A DNA stretch of 64,000 nucleotides from Rhabdophis nuchalis (lineage: Eukaryota > Chordata > Lepidosauria > Squamata > Natricidae), in assembly GCA_039707465.1 (NCBI GenBank), contig CM077644.1, forward strand, positions 198,745,962 to 198,809,961, given 5' to 3'. The position numbers and the translations under genes are program-made. Every line of letters starts with the position of its first letter. Positions within the stretch are counted from its first letter, which is position 1. Under the pieces are notes generated by a model. That model made no database searches. It was not told where the DNA came from and was given only the letters and a program-made list of their open reading frames with translations. This document shows positions 1-11,338 of this stretch, in pieces.

Positions 1-476
1 TTACACAAGATTACTTTTTTGAAGTAAAAATATTGGTTTTTACCTATAATTTTCAGTATTTAATTGAAGCAACTATATGCATTATTTTTATTCCATGAGA
101 ATTAAAGATAGATGACAATCAGTAAGATTTGCTGGTGAATAATATGCTTGTTTTACTTTCTAATTATCTAACAATCACATATTTTATCATATAAGTTTGT
201 ATTGTTGTTTATTTGTGGGGTTACTTGAATTCTAAGAAATATATTAACTATTATTCTAGCTAGGCATGTATACAAATGCAGTCTTATTTTAACTCTGTAA
301 ATCAGTAAAAATAGTTTCAGCCAAAGAATTTTATGAATAGCCTTTCAGAAATAAATAAATGATTAAAATGCAAAAAATCTATTGAAAATAAGAGTTCATT
401 TCCTCTAAGGAGGCACATATCTAAACTGATTTAAAACTGTTTTTTATTTCAGAGTAATCATTACTGTATTCATCTT
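1..476. other. unique AT-rich sequence, no feature seen
   Basis: AT-rich single-copy-looking DNA up to the target-site duplication of the first hAT element. No coding frame, RNA gene or recognised repeat. Confidence 0.5.
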
Positions 477-526
477 CTCTACCACAGGGGTCCCCAACCC
501 CAGTCCATGGACCGGTGCTGGTCCGT

Positions 527-970
527 GGCTGGGTAGGAGCTGGGTCGCAGGGCTGGAGAGGAGGAGGAGGGAGGAGGGGGCAGCCCCCTGAGCAGAGCGC
601 ATGGGAGAACGCAGGCGCGGCTGTTCGCGCCATTGGAGTGCGGCTCTTCCTCCACCCTCGTCGACGGAGGGACTCCTGGGTGCTGCCGGACCAACCCTCC
701 CTACCGGCCACCGATTCCCTCCCCCACGCGGAGCCTCTCCTGCTGGCATGCGGCCACTTGTTTTCTTCCAGGGGCTGCGGAGGCTCCGCGGGGGGGGAGG
801 GAACTGGCGGCCGTAGGGAGGGTTGCTCCGGCGGCGCCCAGGAGTCCCTCCATCAACGAGGGTGGAGGAAGAGCCCCCACCATCCTCCTGCATTCTCCCG
901 CGCGCTCTGCCCAATGGGCTCTCCCTCCTCCTCCTCTCCAGCCCTGCGGCTCGGCTCCTACCCAGCCACA
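527..970. repeat. imperfect inverted duplication inside the hAT element
   Basis: The left arm (about 527-737) starts at CCGTGGCTGGGTAGGAGC. It is repeated in reverse complement by the right arm (about 781-970), which ends GCTCCTACCCAGCCAC. The loop is about 43 bp (738-780). Landmarks such as the CTCCACCCTCGT block occur in both arms. The region is GC-rich, unlike the flanks. Confidence 0.8.
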
Positions 971-1034
971 GAGCCTGACCGAGCGAACAAGCAAACAAGC
1001 GTTGCGGGTGGGCTGAGGAGGCTGGGGGGGATGA

Positions 1035-1545
1035 TGAAGACAGACACACATAGAGAGACAGAGAGAGAGAGGGAGGGAGAGAAAGATAGACAGAGACACA
1101 GAATGAGTGATTGAGTGAATGCAAGACAGACAGACACACACACACACACACACACATAGAGTGACAGAGATGGGCGGATGAAGGAGAGAGATAGAGAGAG
1201 AAAAAGAGAAAGAAAGAAAGAAAAAGAAAGTGGGAGAGAGAGAAAGACAGACAGAGAGAAAGAGAGACAGAAAGGAAAGAAAGACAGAAAAAGAAAGAGA
1301 GACAGAGACAAAGAAAGAGAGAAAGAGAAAGAAAGAAAGAGAGAGAGGGAAAGAAAAAGAGAGAGAGAAAGAGGGAAAGAATGAAAAAGAAAGAAAGAGA
1401 AAGAAATAAAGAGAGAAAGAAAGAGAGAAAGGGAAAGAGAGAGAAAGAGAGAAAGAAAGAAATAGAGAGAGAGAGAGGGAAAGGAAGAGAGACAGAGACA
1501 AAGAAAGACAAAGAAAGAGAGAAAGAGAGAGAGAGAGAGAAAGAG

Positions 1546-1612
<67 letters not shown>

Positions 1613-1614
1613 AA
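1035..1614. repeat. GA-rich tract ending in (GAAA)n
   Basis: About 580 bp that is almost entirely purine on the plus strand: mixed GA, GACA and GAAA units, with a pure (GAAA)n run at about 1546-1614 and a short CA run near 1136-1156. It lies inside the hAT element. Confidence 0.9.
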
Positions 1615-1947
1615 TAATGACCACAGTTGAGGCCAAAAGTTTGGTTGCTAACCAAGATCATTGTTAAGTGAGTTTCACATTTTCCAAGTTGGTCACGCCC
1701 ACCCAGTCACATGACTGCTGAGCCACTCAGCCGGTCCGCAGAATTTTCTTTAAAATGAAACCAGTCCCTGGTGCAAAAAAGGTTGGGGACCCCTGCTCTA
1801 CCACATAGTCATAAATGCATGGATGACAGAACTGTATCTACTCAATTGTTATTATATACACAACAATGTGAAATTAGAGGTGCCACTTCTTTAGTTAATT
1901 AGGGTCTTCATTTACATCAAGTTCTTCCCAAGAATCTAGGACACCAT

Positions 1948-2345
1948 AATGGATCAATATGCATGTGCAGATTCAAGCAGTGTAGCATTTTGTAATTGAC
2001 AAGATGGAAATGTTGGCAATGTGCATTTTTTTTTCACTACTGCCCACAATTTTTTGGGTGTAGCACTCAGTGTGCCAATAACTACTGGGGTTATCATGGC
2101 TGGTTTATGCCATAATGTTTCAATTTTTATTTTCACCTTTTGATATTTCATGATTTTCTTCAATTTTATTACGTGATCTTCTTACATGAGCTGAGTATAT
2201 GATTGCCTGTTTCTTCTGCTTCTTTGCACATTTTGCGTATTGAATCATTTCATGATTTTTTTTTCAATTCTGGCCTTGATTGGTTAAGTTTGAATGACTT
2301 GCTCTGATGCAGCCAAATAAATCTTCATTTATTTTAATGTTCCAG
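1948..2345 (-). mobile_element. decayed LINE ORF fragment (possibly R4/Dong-like), minus strand
   Basis: The minus strand reads a short frame containing VKIKIETLWHKPAMITPVV then IGTLSATPKKL. This matches the motif (weak tryptophan-containing helix, then IPVVIGALG..PKKL) found at the C-terminal end of the reverse transcriptase ORF in several site-specific-type LINEs. Upstream is a matching IIYSAHV block in another frame. Stops and frameshifts show it is dead. The clade call is from memory and uncertain. Confidence 0.45.
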
Positions 2346-3521
2346 TCCATTGCCAGGTTTTATTTTTAACCTGCTTTCCCCTTTTGTAGACATTGGCCAT
2401 GTAATTATTATTATTTCACTGTCATTACCCATAAGATAAGCAAGAATTCCTTGAAAGCCAATCCTTTATAGGTTTTTCTCTTGGAACAGCTAACCACAAG
2501 TATGTGCATCTAGTATCTGAAAATACCAGTCCCCTGCAGCATCAAACAAAACTCTCAGTAAAACTGAAACCTATGGCTTGAAAAGGATAGTTATTATTTT
2601 CAGTGAATGGATCAGGAAACAATTCTGATTCCATTCCATTGGCGCAAACATATTTATCATTTTAAGTATACTTAAAATGCATGATTTCCTATGCATATTC
2701 TCCACTTAAACTTGGCTGCATTAGACATTCTCAAGATACAACAGAGGTTATGAGTAAGAGGTTTTGCCTGTGCTTTTACATTTAAATACTCATGAAGTCA
2801 TTCCATACCGAATCATTTTAAAACAGTATGCTACTTTTCAGTCTGCATGTGGACAAGTTGTATCCAATTAGTAGGAAATGCTCCCAAAAATATATTTTCA
2901 TCCTGTAACCCTTCCCGGCAACTTTAAACCTGAAACAAATTTGCACCTGTTGAAGTGTGCCAAAGGATTGTAAAATGAAGATAATGGCCTACACTTGACT
3001 GCCAGTGCATGGATTGGTCTGCTAGAATTGCAAATGATCTAGTGTATATGTTGCCAGTTAAGATACTCTTGATATTATGGTGTTAAAAGAATGTGAATAT
3101 ATAGCAGGTCATGACTTGCTACTGCCAATCAAAGCTATTTGTGGTTACCACTGGGGCTGCTTGGATATGCATGATTGCTCTAATAAGACAAGATTCTGAA
3201 TGCAAAGTATAGGAAGGAAACCGATAAACAAGCAATCAATGGTAAATGCTGTTTGTGGATTATTAAATGAGTAGTTGTTAAACTACTCTGGAAGAATTTT
3301 CATTGCTTTCTCTGTGAGTACTTGTTAGCATACATGGATGTTGATAAGTAAAGTAGCTGAATTTCTAAAATATATGTGTCTGTCACTGATTTAGCAGCAA
3401 ACAAACCAGTACCTTTTAATCTCCTAGCTAACTTTCTGAACCAGTGATTCATTATGCCAATATAATTTACAAGGGTAGTACACTAAGCAGAGGCCTGGAG
3501 TAAATCGGCATATAATACTTC
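2346..3521. other. unique AT-rich sequence, no feature seen
   Basis: No open frame over 60 codons, simple repeat or recognisable element. Confidence 0.45.
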
Positions 3522-3529
3522 CTTTAGAA

Positions 3530-3601
3530 CAGGGATAGGGAACTGTGGTTCTTTTATGATCTGTGAACTTCAACTCTCAGAATCCTTGAGCCTAACCCCT
3601 G
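3530..3601. mobile_element. miniature hAT element, 72 bp
   Basis: It starts CAGGGATAGGGAAC and ends AACCCCTG, and is flanked by a perfect 8 bp duplication CTTTAGAA (3522-3529 and 3602-3609). Far too short to code; an internal deletion derivative. Confidence 0.75.
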
Positions 3602-3625
3602 CTTTAGAACCCGATAGAAATGATC

Positions 3626-3668
3626 TACTGCTATCACATAGCAGTTATGCTGCTATGTGATAGCAGTA
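3626..3668. repeat. perfect 19 bp inverted repeat with 5 nt loop
   Basis: The arms are 3626-3644 and 3650-3668, core CTGCTATCACATAGCAG, with loop TTATG. Part of the right arm is echoed again at about 3675-3687 (TACTATGTGATA). It lies 17 bp past the 72 bp hAT element's right duplication. Confidence 0.9.
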
Positions 3669-4037
3669 TAACTATTACTATGTGATATAAGGAAGGGTTA
3701 TAATTCAATTATAGGACTCAGGTTTTTTCCTCACTGAATAGCTATAGAAAGTATGTAACAGGAAAATTCTGAACCTGAAATATAAGAAAACTACAGATAT
3801 TTAACAAAATAATATTCAGCAAAATAGACTAATACTTTGATCATGTAGCTTCCTATTGTATTATCAGGAGTTAGATTTTATTGTTGTTGTTTTTTTCTTT
3901 TCCAGACATGATATGAGTCACAGAAGTTGTTGTAGTAAAATTTCAAGCTATTAATGTGGTGTTGTGCCCAGGCTGTAGTTTTAGTAACCTTATTTTACAC
4001 CTATAGCTAAGTATATTACAAGAAACATAGTATGCAA

Positions 4038-4178
4038 CAGGGATGTCAAACTCACATCGTCATGGCGGCATCCTGTGACCTATCAGGACATTTTTCCCCT
4101 TCTCTAAACCATGCCTGGCCATAGCCGTGGCCACCATGTGATGCATCCGGCCTGTGGGCCAACAGTTTGATAGCCCTG
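4038..4178. mobile_element. short non-autonomous hAT element
   Basis: The left end is CAGGGATGTCAAACTC and the right end is CAGTTTGATAGCCCTG, which are imperfect inverted termini. The flanks GTATGCAA (4030-4037) and GTCTACAA (4179-4186) match at 6 of 8 positions, consistent with an aged 8 bp duplication. Confidence 0.65.
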
Positions 4179-4980
4179 GTCTACAATATAAGACATAGAA
4201 AAATAACAAAAATGTACAGCTGAAATTAATGTTAATATATGCATACTTGCATTAGAAAGATCTTTCCATGATCTTTCTCTTTCCCTCTTCCTGGTCCTCT
4301 CTTCCCTCTCTCTGTGTATGTGTATCTGTTTGTCTATCATTGCAAGTGTGGCATAACTAGTATTTTTATTTATCACATTTATATAGCTGACCATCTCATG
4401 CTTGTGACTCTGGGCAGCCCACAGACCATAAATCTTTTTCTGTATGGAAATCGCATAGTCCCAGGTGCTTGTATATGGTGCTATGAGGGATTGATTCTTT
4501 GATCCACTCATACAAGTTTGATATTTTGTGCTGAATGCAAACTATTTTGCAGGCAACTGTTTTCCCCTGGAACTTGGTTCAAATCAGTATTTAGAATTTA
4601 TTAGTTGTCTTCAGGCCAATCTTCAGTCTTCCTCAGACTGCCGGGAGACAAACTTCTAGCAGAATATGTAAGGCCCTGTTTAACATTTGTTGCTTTTTCA
4701 AACTCAGAAACAGAGCAGAATATGCCTGTCCTTTGTGTTGTTTGATTCACTCAATGAATTAATGGTTGAATATTTGAGTTTCAGCGATGTCATTATTAAA
4801 GTTGGGGCTAGACCGTTAGCAATTTTTGAATAAATCAAAATGATTACACCTGATAGCTAGGCTATGTTTAAACATGGGCTACTGCTATTCTGAAATAGAA
4901 TTGGAACAGCAGAAATTCTGTCAATCCAGAATAGTGCTAAAACTACATTTTGAACAGACTTGTTCAAAACATAAAAAAAA
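4179..4980. other. mostly unique; possible old LINE 3' tail near 4355-4425
   Basis: The stretch TATATAGCTGACCATCTC followed by GACTCTGGGCAGCCCAC resembles a decayed reverse-oriented L2/CR1-type 3' end seen elsewhere in squamates. Nothing else is recognisable. Confidence 0.3.
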
Positions 4981-5093
4981 AAACCCCACCATTTCCCCAA
5001 AAATAAGACCTTCCCGGAAAATAAGTCCAATCAGGCTTTTGAGTGCTAAAATAAGGCCTCCCCTGAAAATAAGCCTGCCCCAAAAATATAGCA
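4981..5093 (+). mobile_element. fragment related to the 38754-40594 Tc1/mariner-type element
   Basis: It contains AATAAGTCCAATCAGGCTTTT and AATAAGGCCTCCCCTGAAAA blocks, which match the left end of the large element at 38754. Only the internal part of one end is present; no TA-flanked terminus is visible. Confidence 0.5.
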
Positions 5094-5226
5094 AGAAATA
5101 TAGAAAGAAATCATTGAAGGAACTATCATTCACTTAATTTAGTGCATATTAGAAATATAAAGGCAGCACCATAACTCAGCCTTATAACTGAGGGTGTAAA
5201 AAAGCATTTTTTGAAGAAAAGTAAAT

Positions 5227-5252
5227 AGACAGACAGACAGACAGACAGACAG
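5227..5252. repeat. (AGAC)n microsatellite
   Basis: An uninterrupted run of about 6.5 AGAC units. Confidence 0.95.
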
Positions 5253-5799
5253 GTTACCAATGGAGTTGCTTACCATCTGTTAAAAAAAAGGTGCATATAT
5301 TTTTCGGTTGCTGTGTTCTGACTGTTTCTTTAAAATTTTGCATCCATTTTATCATACCGTTCTTTATTTATTCTGCCTCTATGTTGTATCTAAGCAGGAT
5401 TTTATAGGCACCCTAACAGATGGTATTGGTTCTCCTTTAAACTTCCCTCCCACATTCTTAATATCAAACTTTATCTTCCCAGCAATTTGTAAATTCATCA
5501 ACCATAGTATGTTCTGGTCTTTGCTGAATAATTCTCACAGTGTCTTTAATTTATTCATTGAATCTGAGTGGATCATGTCTGCATAATTACGTTTTTCTTA
5601 CTATAATTATCTCTAACATAGCAGGTATTTGATGGAGAGACCAATAATGAAATTGTTGGATCCTTATTTTCCTTATAGAATTCTATAAACTTTATCTAAT
5701 AAGATGTGCTTTTATCTTTATCCTCATTTGTGACTCTGTGCTGTTAATATTTGTGAAACTGATTAGCCAGGCAGATTTTTTGCAGTACAGGCTGTATTC

Positions 5800-6127
5800 C
5801 ACCTACTACCACAATTGGTCTGGAATCTCAATTGTTGAACAAAGGAAGTCATCATGACTGCTTCACTCAACAACTGTCATCCTGATTCTCCCAGTTGTGG
5901 TCATTAAGTGGAGTGTTGGACATCAGATGTCATAATAATTGCAAATAATTATTATGTAATCATAGGCCACGGCAACATGTCCTAAATGTGAATAGGTTGT
6001 CATTCACCCAAAATGTGGTCTTTTGACTCCCTCCCCCCCAACATTACACTTTAAAAAAAAGCATTTCCATGTGAATGGTCTGTTAATGCTCATTAAACAA
6101 CTGGTTGTAAATTGTTGACTACCTATA
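5800..6127. mobile_element. old Tigger-like element, degraded
   Basis: The right end reads TGTAAATTGTTGACTACCTA, matching the terminus of the family with ends CAGGTAGTCCTCGACTTA. The interior has the typical GTCATTAAGTGGA-like blocks. The left boundary is eroded and approximate. Confidence 0.5.
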
Positions 6128-6782
6128 TTGCCATTCTACTACTCAGGAATTTTATCCACCATATTATTTGTAACCAGCAACTTGCTTAACGGTTAGAATT
6201 GATTTGTGATTTACAATTTAGAAGATCACCTCTTGTCTTTTGAAAAAAAAATTAAGTTTGACCAGAAATGTTCCTTTGTGACAAAGTTCCTTATCTATCA
6301 GTCTTCCTGTCACACTTACTGGTTTTTTTAATTTTTTATTGAAATTCAAAAAGATGCTAATGGGTTTTTATAGGCTCTATTAATGTTCTTAAAAACAGAA
6401 ATTGTGACACAATGAAAATTCTCTCTGAGATTGAAATATTTGGAAGTAACAGGCCTAAAAACTAATTTAGACTCCTGTAGGGAGAGAGATCGATCGTAGC
6501 AGTTTAAAAAAATATATTATTAAGCTAAAAACTACATTATGAACAAGCGTTTAGATTATTCTGGAAAATAAATTGTAGGAGATTGAAAAGTTGGTGACCT
6601 TCCAATTTTTTTTCAGGGAAGGGAAGCACATTTGTACCTATATCACCTGTAAGTAACTGTCAAGGGTATGATATCTGTCAATTTCAAAGCATGATTTTGC
6701 TGTTGCAGCCATTGTCACTTTTCACTTGCCACAATAATAGGGGTAAGGGAGAGTTCAAGTTCCAGGCGGCAGCAAGAAATCA
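6128..6782. other. unique sequence, no feature seen
   Basis: AT-rich; only short A or T runs. No recognised element. Confidence 0.4.
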
Positions 6783-7108
6783 TCCCATGGGAACCAAGGT
6801 CATCTAAGCAGATGTTCAACAAAGACTTGAACAGTTCCCATAACAAAACCTGTGTCAGTGTTCCGGACAATGCACCCATTAAAAACAGAACTCCGAGGCA
6901 GGTAGATTCCTCAAAGAACATGTTTATTGTATGCATCGTATCAGCACAGAAAACTCTAAAGGTCCCCATGGTTTTCACCTAATTAAAAGAGTAAAATTCC
7001 CTCCCTCCTGAGCGTCATCACTCACATTGTCCAAAGAATATTGCTGGCAGGTTCCTCTCCTCCTTCACCAACTACCTGTTATGATTATCTTGGTTCCCAC
7101 AGGATTTT
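6783..7108 (-). mobile_element. 326 bp element with 22 bp inverted ends; LTR-like or DNA element
   Basis: The left end, ATCCCATGGGAACCAAGG (6783 on), is the imperfect reverse complement of the right end, CTTGGTTCCCACAGGAT (to 7108). On the minus strand an AATAAA signal lies in GCATACAATAAACATG near 6935, followed by a GAGG/CTGCCTCGGAG block. That would fit an LTR running TGTGGGAACC...GGTTCCCA on the minus strand, but no direct target duplication is evident. A TIR-bounded DNA element is the alternative. Confidence 0.4.
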
Positions 7109-7484
7109 TTTTTAATTTTGGCTGTTAGCTGGGCTATCTACTTCCCCTCTACCTTCACTCTCTCAGGCTCATGGAAACAATGAGGCAGCACAAGATGGCT
7201 TTAGCCAGATTCACTTCAGAGTTGACAACCTGGCCATCCAATTGGACAATGTGACCTGCACTAAAGAGGAAGGGAGATTTGATTCTTTAATTATGTGAAA
7301 ACTTCAGGAATTAGGTAGAGTTCATTTTGCTTTCAATTTGTGTCTATATGATGTACTCAATAAAATTTTGCATTCAGAGGTTGTGAGACAGTGCTTGATG
7401 GGTTGGGTTCGCCAATTGGAACCTTGACATTATCTCAATTTGGATTTCAGAATCTGTAGAATTCTAGAACAGTCATTCCAATGT
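7109..7484. other. unique sequence, no feature seen
   Basis: No recognised element or coding frame. Confidence 0.4.
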
Positions 7485-7590
7485 CAGTAATGCGAGGGGG
7501 TTCCACCCGATACAGTATGGTACCCCAGAAGAGGTAGTAAAAATCTGATGTACCAGATAGGACTGGTAGTAATGGCCACACCCCCAAAAA
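7485..7590. mobile_element. fragment of a hAT element related to the CAGTGGTGGG family
   Basis: It starts CAGTAATGCGAGGGGGTTCC and continues with ACAGTATGGTACC and GGACTGGTAGTAATGGCCAC. These blocks resemble the ends of the CAGTGGTGGGTTCC hAT copies seen at 9456 and 45705. The right end is lost. Confidence 0.4.
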
Positions 7591-9419
7591 TGTTCTCCTG
7601 TCTGAAGCTTCATCAGAAGCTTTTTTTTTAAAAAAAGATTTTTTTCCCTTGCCAGTTCATATCTCTTATGTATCATATTCCCTGTATTAAATCACCAAAT
7701 AGAAAGTCAATTTACAGGTTTGAAGCCAACATTGTTGGGAACAATGAAAAAAATTAAAATGAACTAGTATTTTCAATGCTGACCTGAGACATTACCATCT
7801 GTGACCATACAATAAGTTATCTATAAGTCATCCGGATGGCCAATACAGTTCTTTAATTTTTTTTAATTGTCTCGTGGGTGGATCCTGTAAATGACCCCCA
7901 CAGATCCTTTTCTATCTTTCCAAACTAAATGTCATTTTCATGCTTGTTTGGTTTGTCCCCAGAGTTATTGAATGGAAGAGAGGCAATATTTTTAATTCTA
8001 ATAAGATGGAGCTTTAGTTAGCAGGAAAAAAAAGCTACTAATGGAACACAAACTGAGTTTCTTATATTGATTTGAAGCTACCAACCGTATATTTGGCTTC
8101 AGGCACCTAGTTTGTTTTGTGAAAAATGAAAGCATTAGAAATATCTTAACCTGAGGGGGGAAATAGTTACATGACATTTCCATCAATAGGTGAAAAAAGA
8201 CCTACTAGTAGTGAATAAGGCTAACTAATTACGAGTCACTCTGTATATTCAGAACAGACAGAGGTACATCATCTTTATTTCATAGTACCAAGAATAATTG
8301 CCCTATTTGTAAGTGAAAGGAAAAGGGTTTTTTTTGTTTTTTGTTTCCATTTAGAGCATCTTCAGCATTTGGTGCAACATCATTTAACAGATCACTTACA
8401 ATGATCACTTGAACACTAAAAGGCTTATCCTGTGAACATAATAATCTGATCTACAGCTCCTTGATTAATGTGTGCATTGGGAAAGAACAGCACAGGCTGA
8501 TTGGTATAAAACAACTAGGGACAGGTAAACCAGTCATAAATGGGATGAAGCAGATTATATCCTAAATCCATTGTAAATTTTACTACCGGTAGTATCATTA
8601 TAGTTCAATGGAGTTGGATTTTTTTTCTAGTTCTAGAGAATTAGTAGTAATTGCTGTTAAGTTTGACTTAATTGTGTGCCATGATTAGAATATATCAATT
8701 TATTTATTTAGATTCAATTTATATTGAAATTTAAAAATAAATCCAACTTAATTTTTTAAAAAATCAACCAACCTGAGAATCTACATTGATTTGAACTAAA
8801 TCTCCAAATCAGATTTTATGTGACTCAATTTAAATAGGCCTAAATCTTTAAAATATAGCTGTGTGTGAACATAAAGAATCCAGAACAGTCAATCAACAGA
8901 CATACAATATTTTCAATTTAATACAGCAAATTAATAACTTAATTTAATAAATAATTTGACTTACCAGTCCAATGGAAACTTAAATTTTTGTCAGTCATAC
9001 AGTATGTACCACCAGTACTGAGAGAGATTAAATTCTACCTTATAGTTATTGCAAAATTACAAAATAACAATTAAAATACAATGATACAAACAAATGAAAA
9101 ATCATATTAAAATAGCACATTCAGAAAGAAATAGGGGAACTAGTGAATTGTAGTGCTGCCAAAATTTTGAGATTGATATTTGGTAGTGTGGGACAGTGTA
9201 TATTTCTGACTGATGATATGCATGCTTGTTGTATCCCTGAGCACAGTCTGTAAAATGGAAGGGTTCACAAAGGCAGCTAATTTCCAGGTTAGGTAGGAGA
9301 GGAACCACATTCCTCAGCTACTCACTTATTACTGATAAGCAAGCTTGTAACTTGGGTGTTGACAAGAACAGAAAAGTCTTCTGTGAAAACCCATGCAGAT
9401 GTTTATTTCGTACATACAT
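7591..9419. other. unique AT-rich sequence
   Basis: No recognised repeat apart from A/T runs. A perfect 14 bp palindrome TACTACCGGTAGTA lies at 8581-8594. Confidence 0.4.
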
Positions 9420-9455
9420 ACATACCTACACACACACACACACACACACACACAC

Positions 9456-9781
9456 CAGTGGTGGGTTCCGGGTTCCATTCCAACCAGTACGTTTGGAACA
9501 GCCCCGTCATCACCCACATGGACTCGCACAGCACACACATGCATCGTACTTACCTGCGATGTTTCCGCAAGCCTCCGCAATGCTCCAGCTCCTTGCTGGA
9601 GTGTCATGCTCGTGCTGTACACACTACGCATGTGCACAGAAGCGCTGAACACTTAAAAGTACAGTAAGGAGTGAGGGTGGGTGGGTGGGCCTTTCGGAGC
9701 ACTGTACTGGAACGGTATCCGGTGCTCCAGGCTGGCTCCGGTATGCTTGTATTGGGGCCTACCGCTTGAAAAGCTCCCCTG
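9456..9781. mobile_element. hAT element inserted in a CA microsatellite, 326 bp
   Basis: It starts CAGTGGTGGGTTCC and ends CTCCCCTG. Both sides are ACACACAC (9448-9455 and 9782-9789), so the target was a CA repeat, which continues on both sides. Internal GTACTGGAACGGTATCCGG and matching left-end blocks show internal inverted structure. No transposase. Confidence 0.6.
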
Positions 9782-9866
9782 ACACACACACACTTTGTAC
9801 TCACTCTTTGTCCTGAATGTTAAGCATTTATTTATTTGTTTGTTTTTGTATAGTTAGAGTTTTAAA

Positions 9867-10030
9867 ATTGTCATAAAAAGGATAAATTTCATGGCATTTT
9901 CAGTTTTCATTACAATCTTGAGACTGTTACAAAAATGGATTAATTTTTCTGCTTTTTCTGTCCTCATTACAGCCTGTTATGAGAATGGATTAATTTTATG
10001 ACATTTTCTTCTCTCAAAGAACTATAATCT
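9867..10030. repeat. three degenerate tandem copies of a roughly 55 bp unit
   Basis: Units begin near 9867, 9923 and 9974. Each has a TGT-A-(A/G)AA-GGAT(T)AAT core (for example AAATGGATTAATTTTT and GAATGGATTAATTTTA), then TTTTC-GT/TC-TCATTACA. They are diverged but in register. Confidence 0.6.
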
Positions 10031-10439
10031 TTGTTATGGGAATGAGAATATTCAGAGAAAATGAGAACATATCAAGCATTAAAGAACTGTGAAAATTCAT
10101 GACAAAGACTGAAACAACAATAGGAAATGGCACCCAATCCATTTTTCTGACACTGCATAAGACAGGAAAAGGAAACCAGAATATACTATATTTCCTTCAT
10201 GTTTTTGAGTAAATTGGAACTGGAGGCGTGGGATTCCTTATTATAACAATACTGATGTTAGATACTTTTTAAAACTTTTTAGCACAATGCACATAATGTG
10301 AGTAGCATACATACCTAAATGACCATTAAGTGGTTCCTTTTGGGGATAAACCAGGCTATACAAAATGAAGAAAAGAAAAAGGAAAGAATAAGAAATCGTT
10401 AGACATTAAAGGTATGAAAAAAGATGCATCTAATCTAAT

Positions 10440-11035
10440 TGACATTCAACCTTATTCATAACAGAACTACCAACCTTTCAATATTGGCAAACCTTTTTTT
10501 TTTGTAGCACATCCATATCCAATAGTCATACATTGCCTCCCATTATTTAAACTTTTCATACCTCTCTGAGGATCTTATCAGCTCCATCTAACCATGATTT
10601 TTTTTCAGGTTCCTCCTTCCTCTCATCCCACTTATTCTTTTCCCACATGTTTGCTTGGTGATTTAATCCTCATTTATTCTAAATGACACAAACTTCTATT
10701 TTATTTTCTCCTATGGATCACTTACTTGTATATTCAGCCCACATTCATTCAGCCCCCATCATTTCCTGAGCTTATCTCTCCTTGTTTTGTCATACACACT
10801 TCTTACACAAATTATTCTCACTGCATTCAATTTAAGTTTCTCCAGACATAGCTAACTCTCACCCTTGGGCAAAAGCATACTCTTACAAACAGTAATTTTT
10901 GCTTCTGTTGACATTTTCATAACAGTTCATGTTCTACCCACTACATTTTTACCAACATTTGTGTATCTAACTTTTATTCATCCCTTTCCTGCCTAAGGTA
11001 AACATTCCACCAAGTCTCACAAGTTAAAATTTTGT
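10440..11035 (-). mobile_element. ancient LINE, region downstream of the RT domain, minus strand
   Basis: Frameshifted minus-strand translation gives pieces resembling the thumb/C-terminal region of LINE ORF2: a DE..LDTQ block, a WVEHELL block, and NAVRIICVRSVYDKTRRDKL. This fits the known pattern of a conserved NAV.MR.LR..CGV..(K)DR(I)RN segment. Many stops. It probably belongs to the same element as 12350-12910. Confidence 0.4.
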
Positions 11036-11338
11036 TCTAGTTTTTCATTTAAAAAATAGTTGATGAAATATTCGCATTATATTAGTTCACTCTGTTTCAG
11101 ACCATATTAAGTTTCAGATCCATATTCCTCAAAGGATTATGCAATTTATTTAATATTTGAGAAATCATTTCAGTTTTTTGAGTTTCATTTATTGACACAC
11201 AATAAATGTACTTGTAACATCACTACAAGAATTCCTCATACAGTATATTAAAGAGCCAAGGATATGCTACACATATCCTTTTCAATACGGAAGATTCACT
11301 AAGCATTCCATTCTTACTAATGCTTTATTTACTACACA

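Larger units (their letters stand above)
485..1795. mobile_element. non-autonomous hAT transposon (MER1/Charlie-like ends), 1311 bp
   Basis: Seen: the left end starts CAGGGGTCCCCAAC and the right end finishes GTTGGGGACCCCTG, so the termini are inverted repeats. Both sides carry the same 8 bp duplication, CTCTACCA (477-484 and 1796-1803). An 8 bp duplication with CAGGGG ends is the hAT signature, and these ends resemble the mammalian MER1/Charlie3 group. There is no transposase frame. The body has three parts: an inverted duplication of the left end (527-970), a GA-rich tract (about 1035-1614), and a 180 bp right end. The long open frames here on both strands are by-products of the palindrome and the GA repeat. 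The perfect duplication suggests a fairly recent insertion. Confidence 0.85.

Noticed and set aside
444..1661. Very long minus-strand frames rich in FLSFFLS
   Set aside because: Translation of the GA-rich tract and the palindromic left end of the hAT element; no protein family and frames open on both strands.
8581..8594. 14 bp perfect palindrome TACTACCGGTAGTA
   Set aside because: Short, isolated, and no neighbouring signal; expected occasionally in 64 kb.
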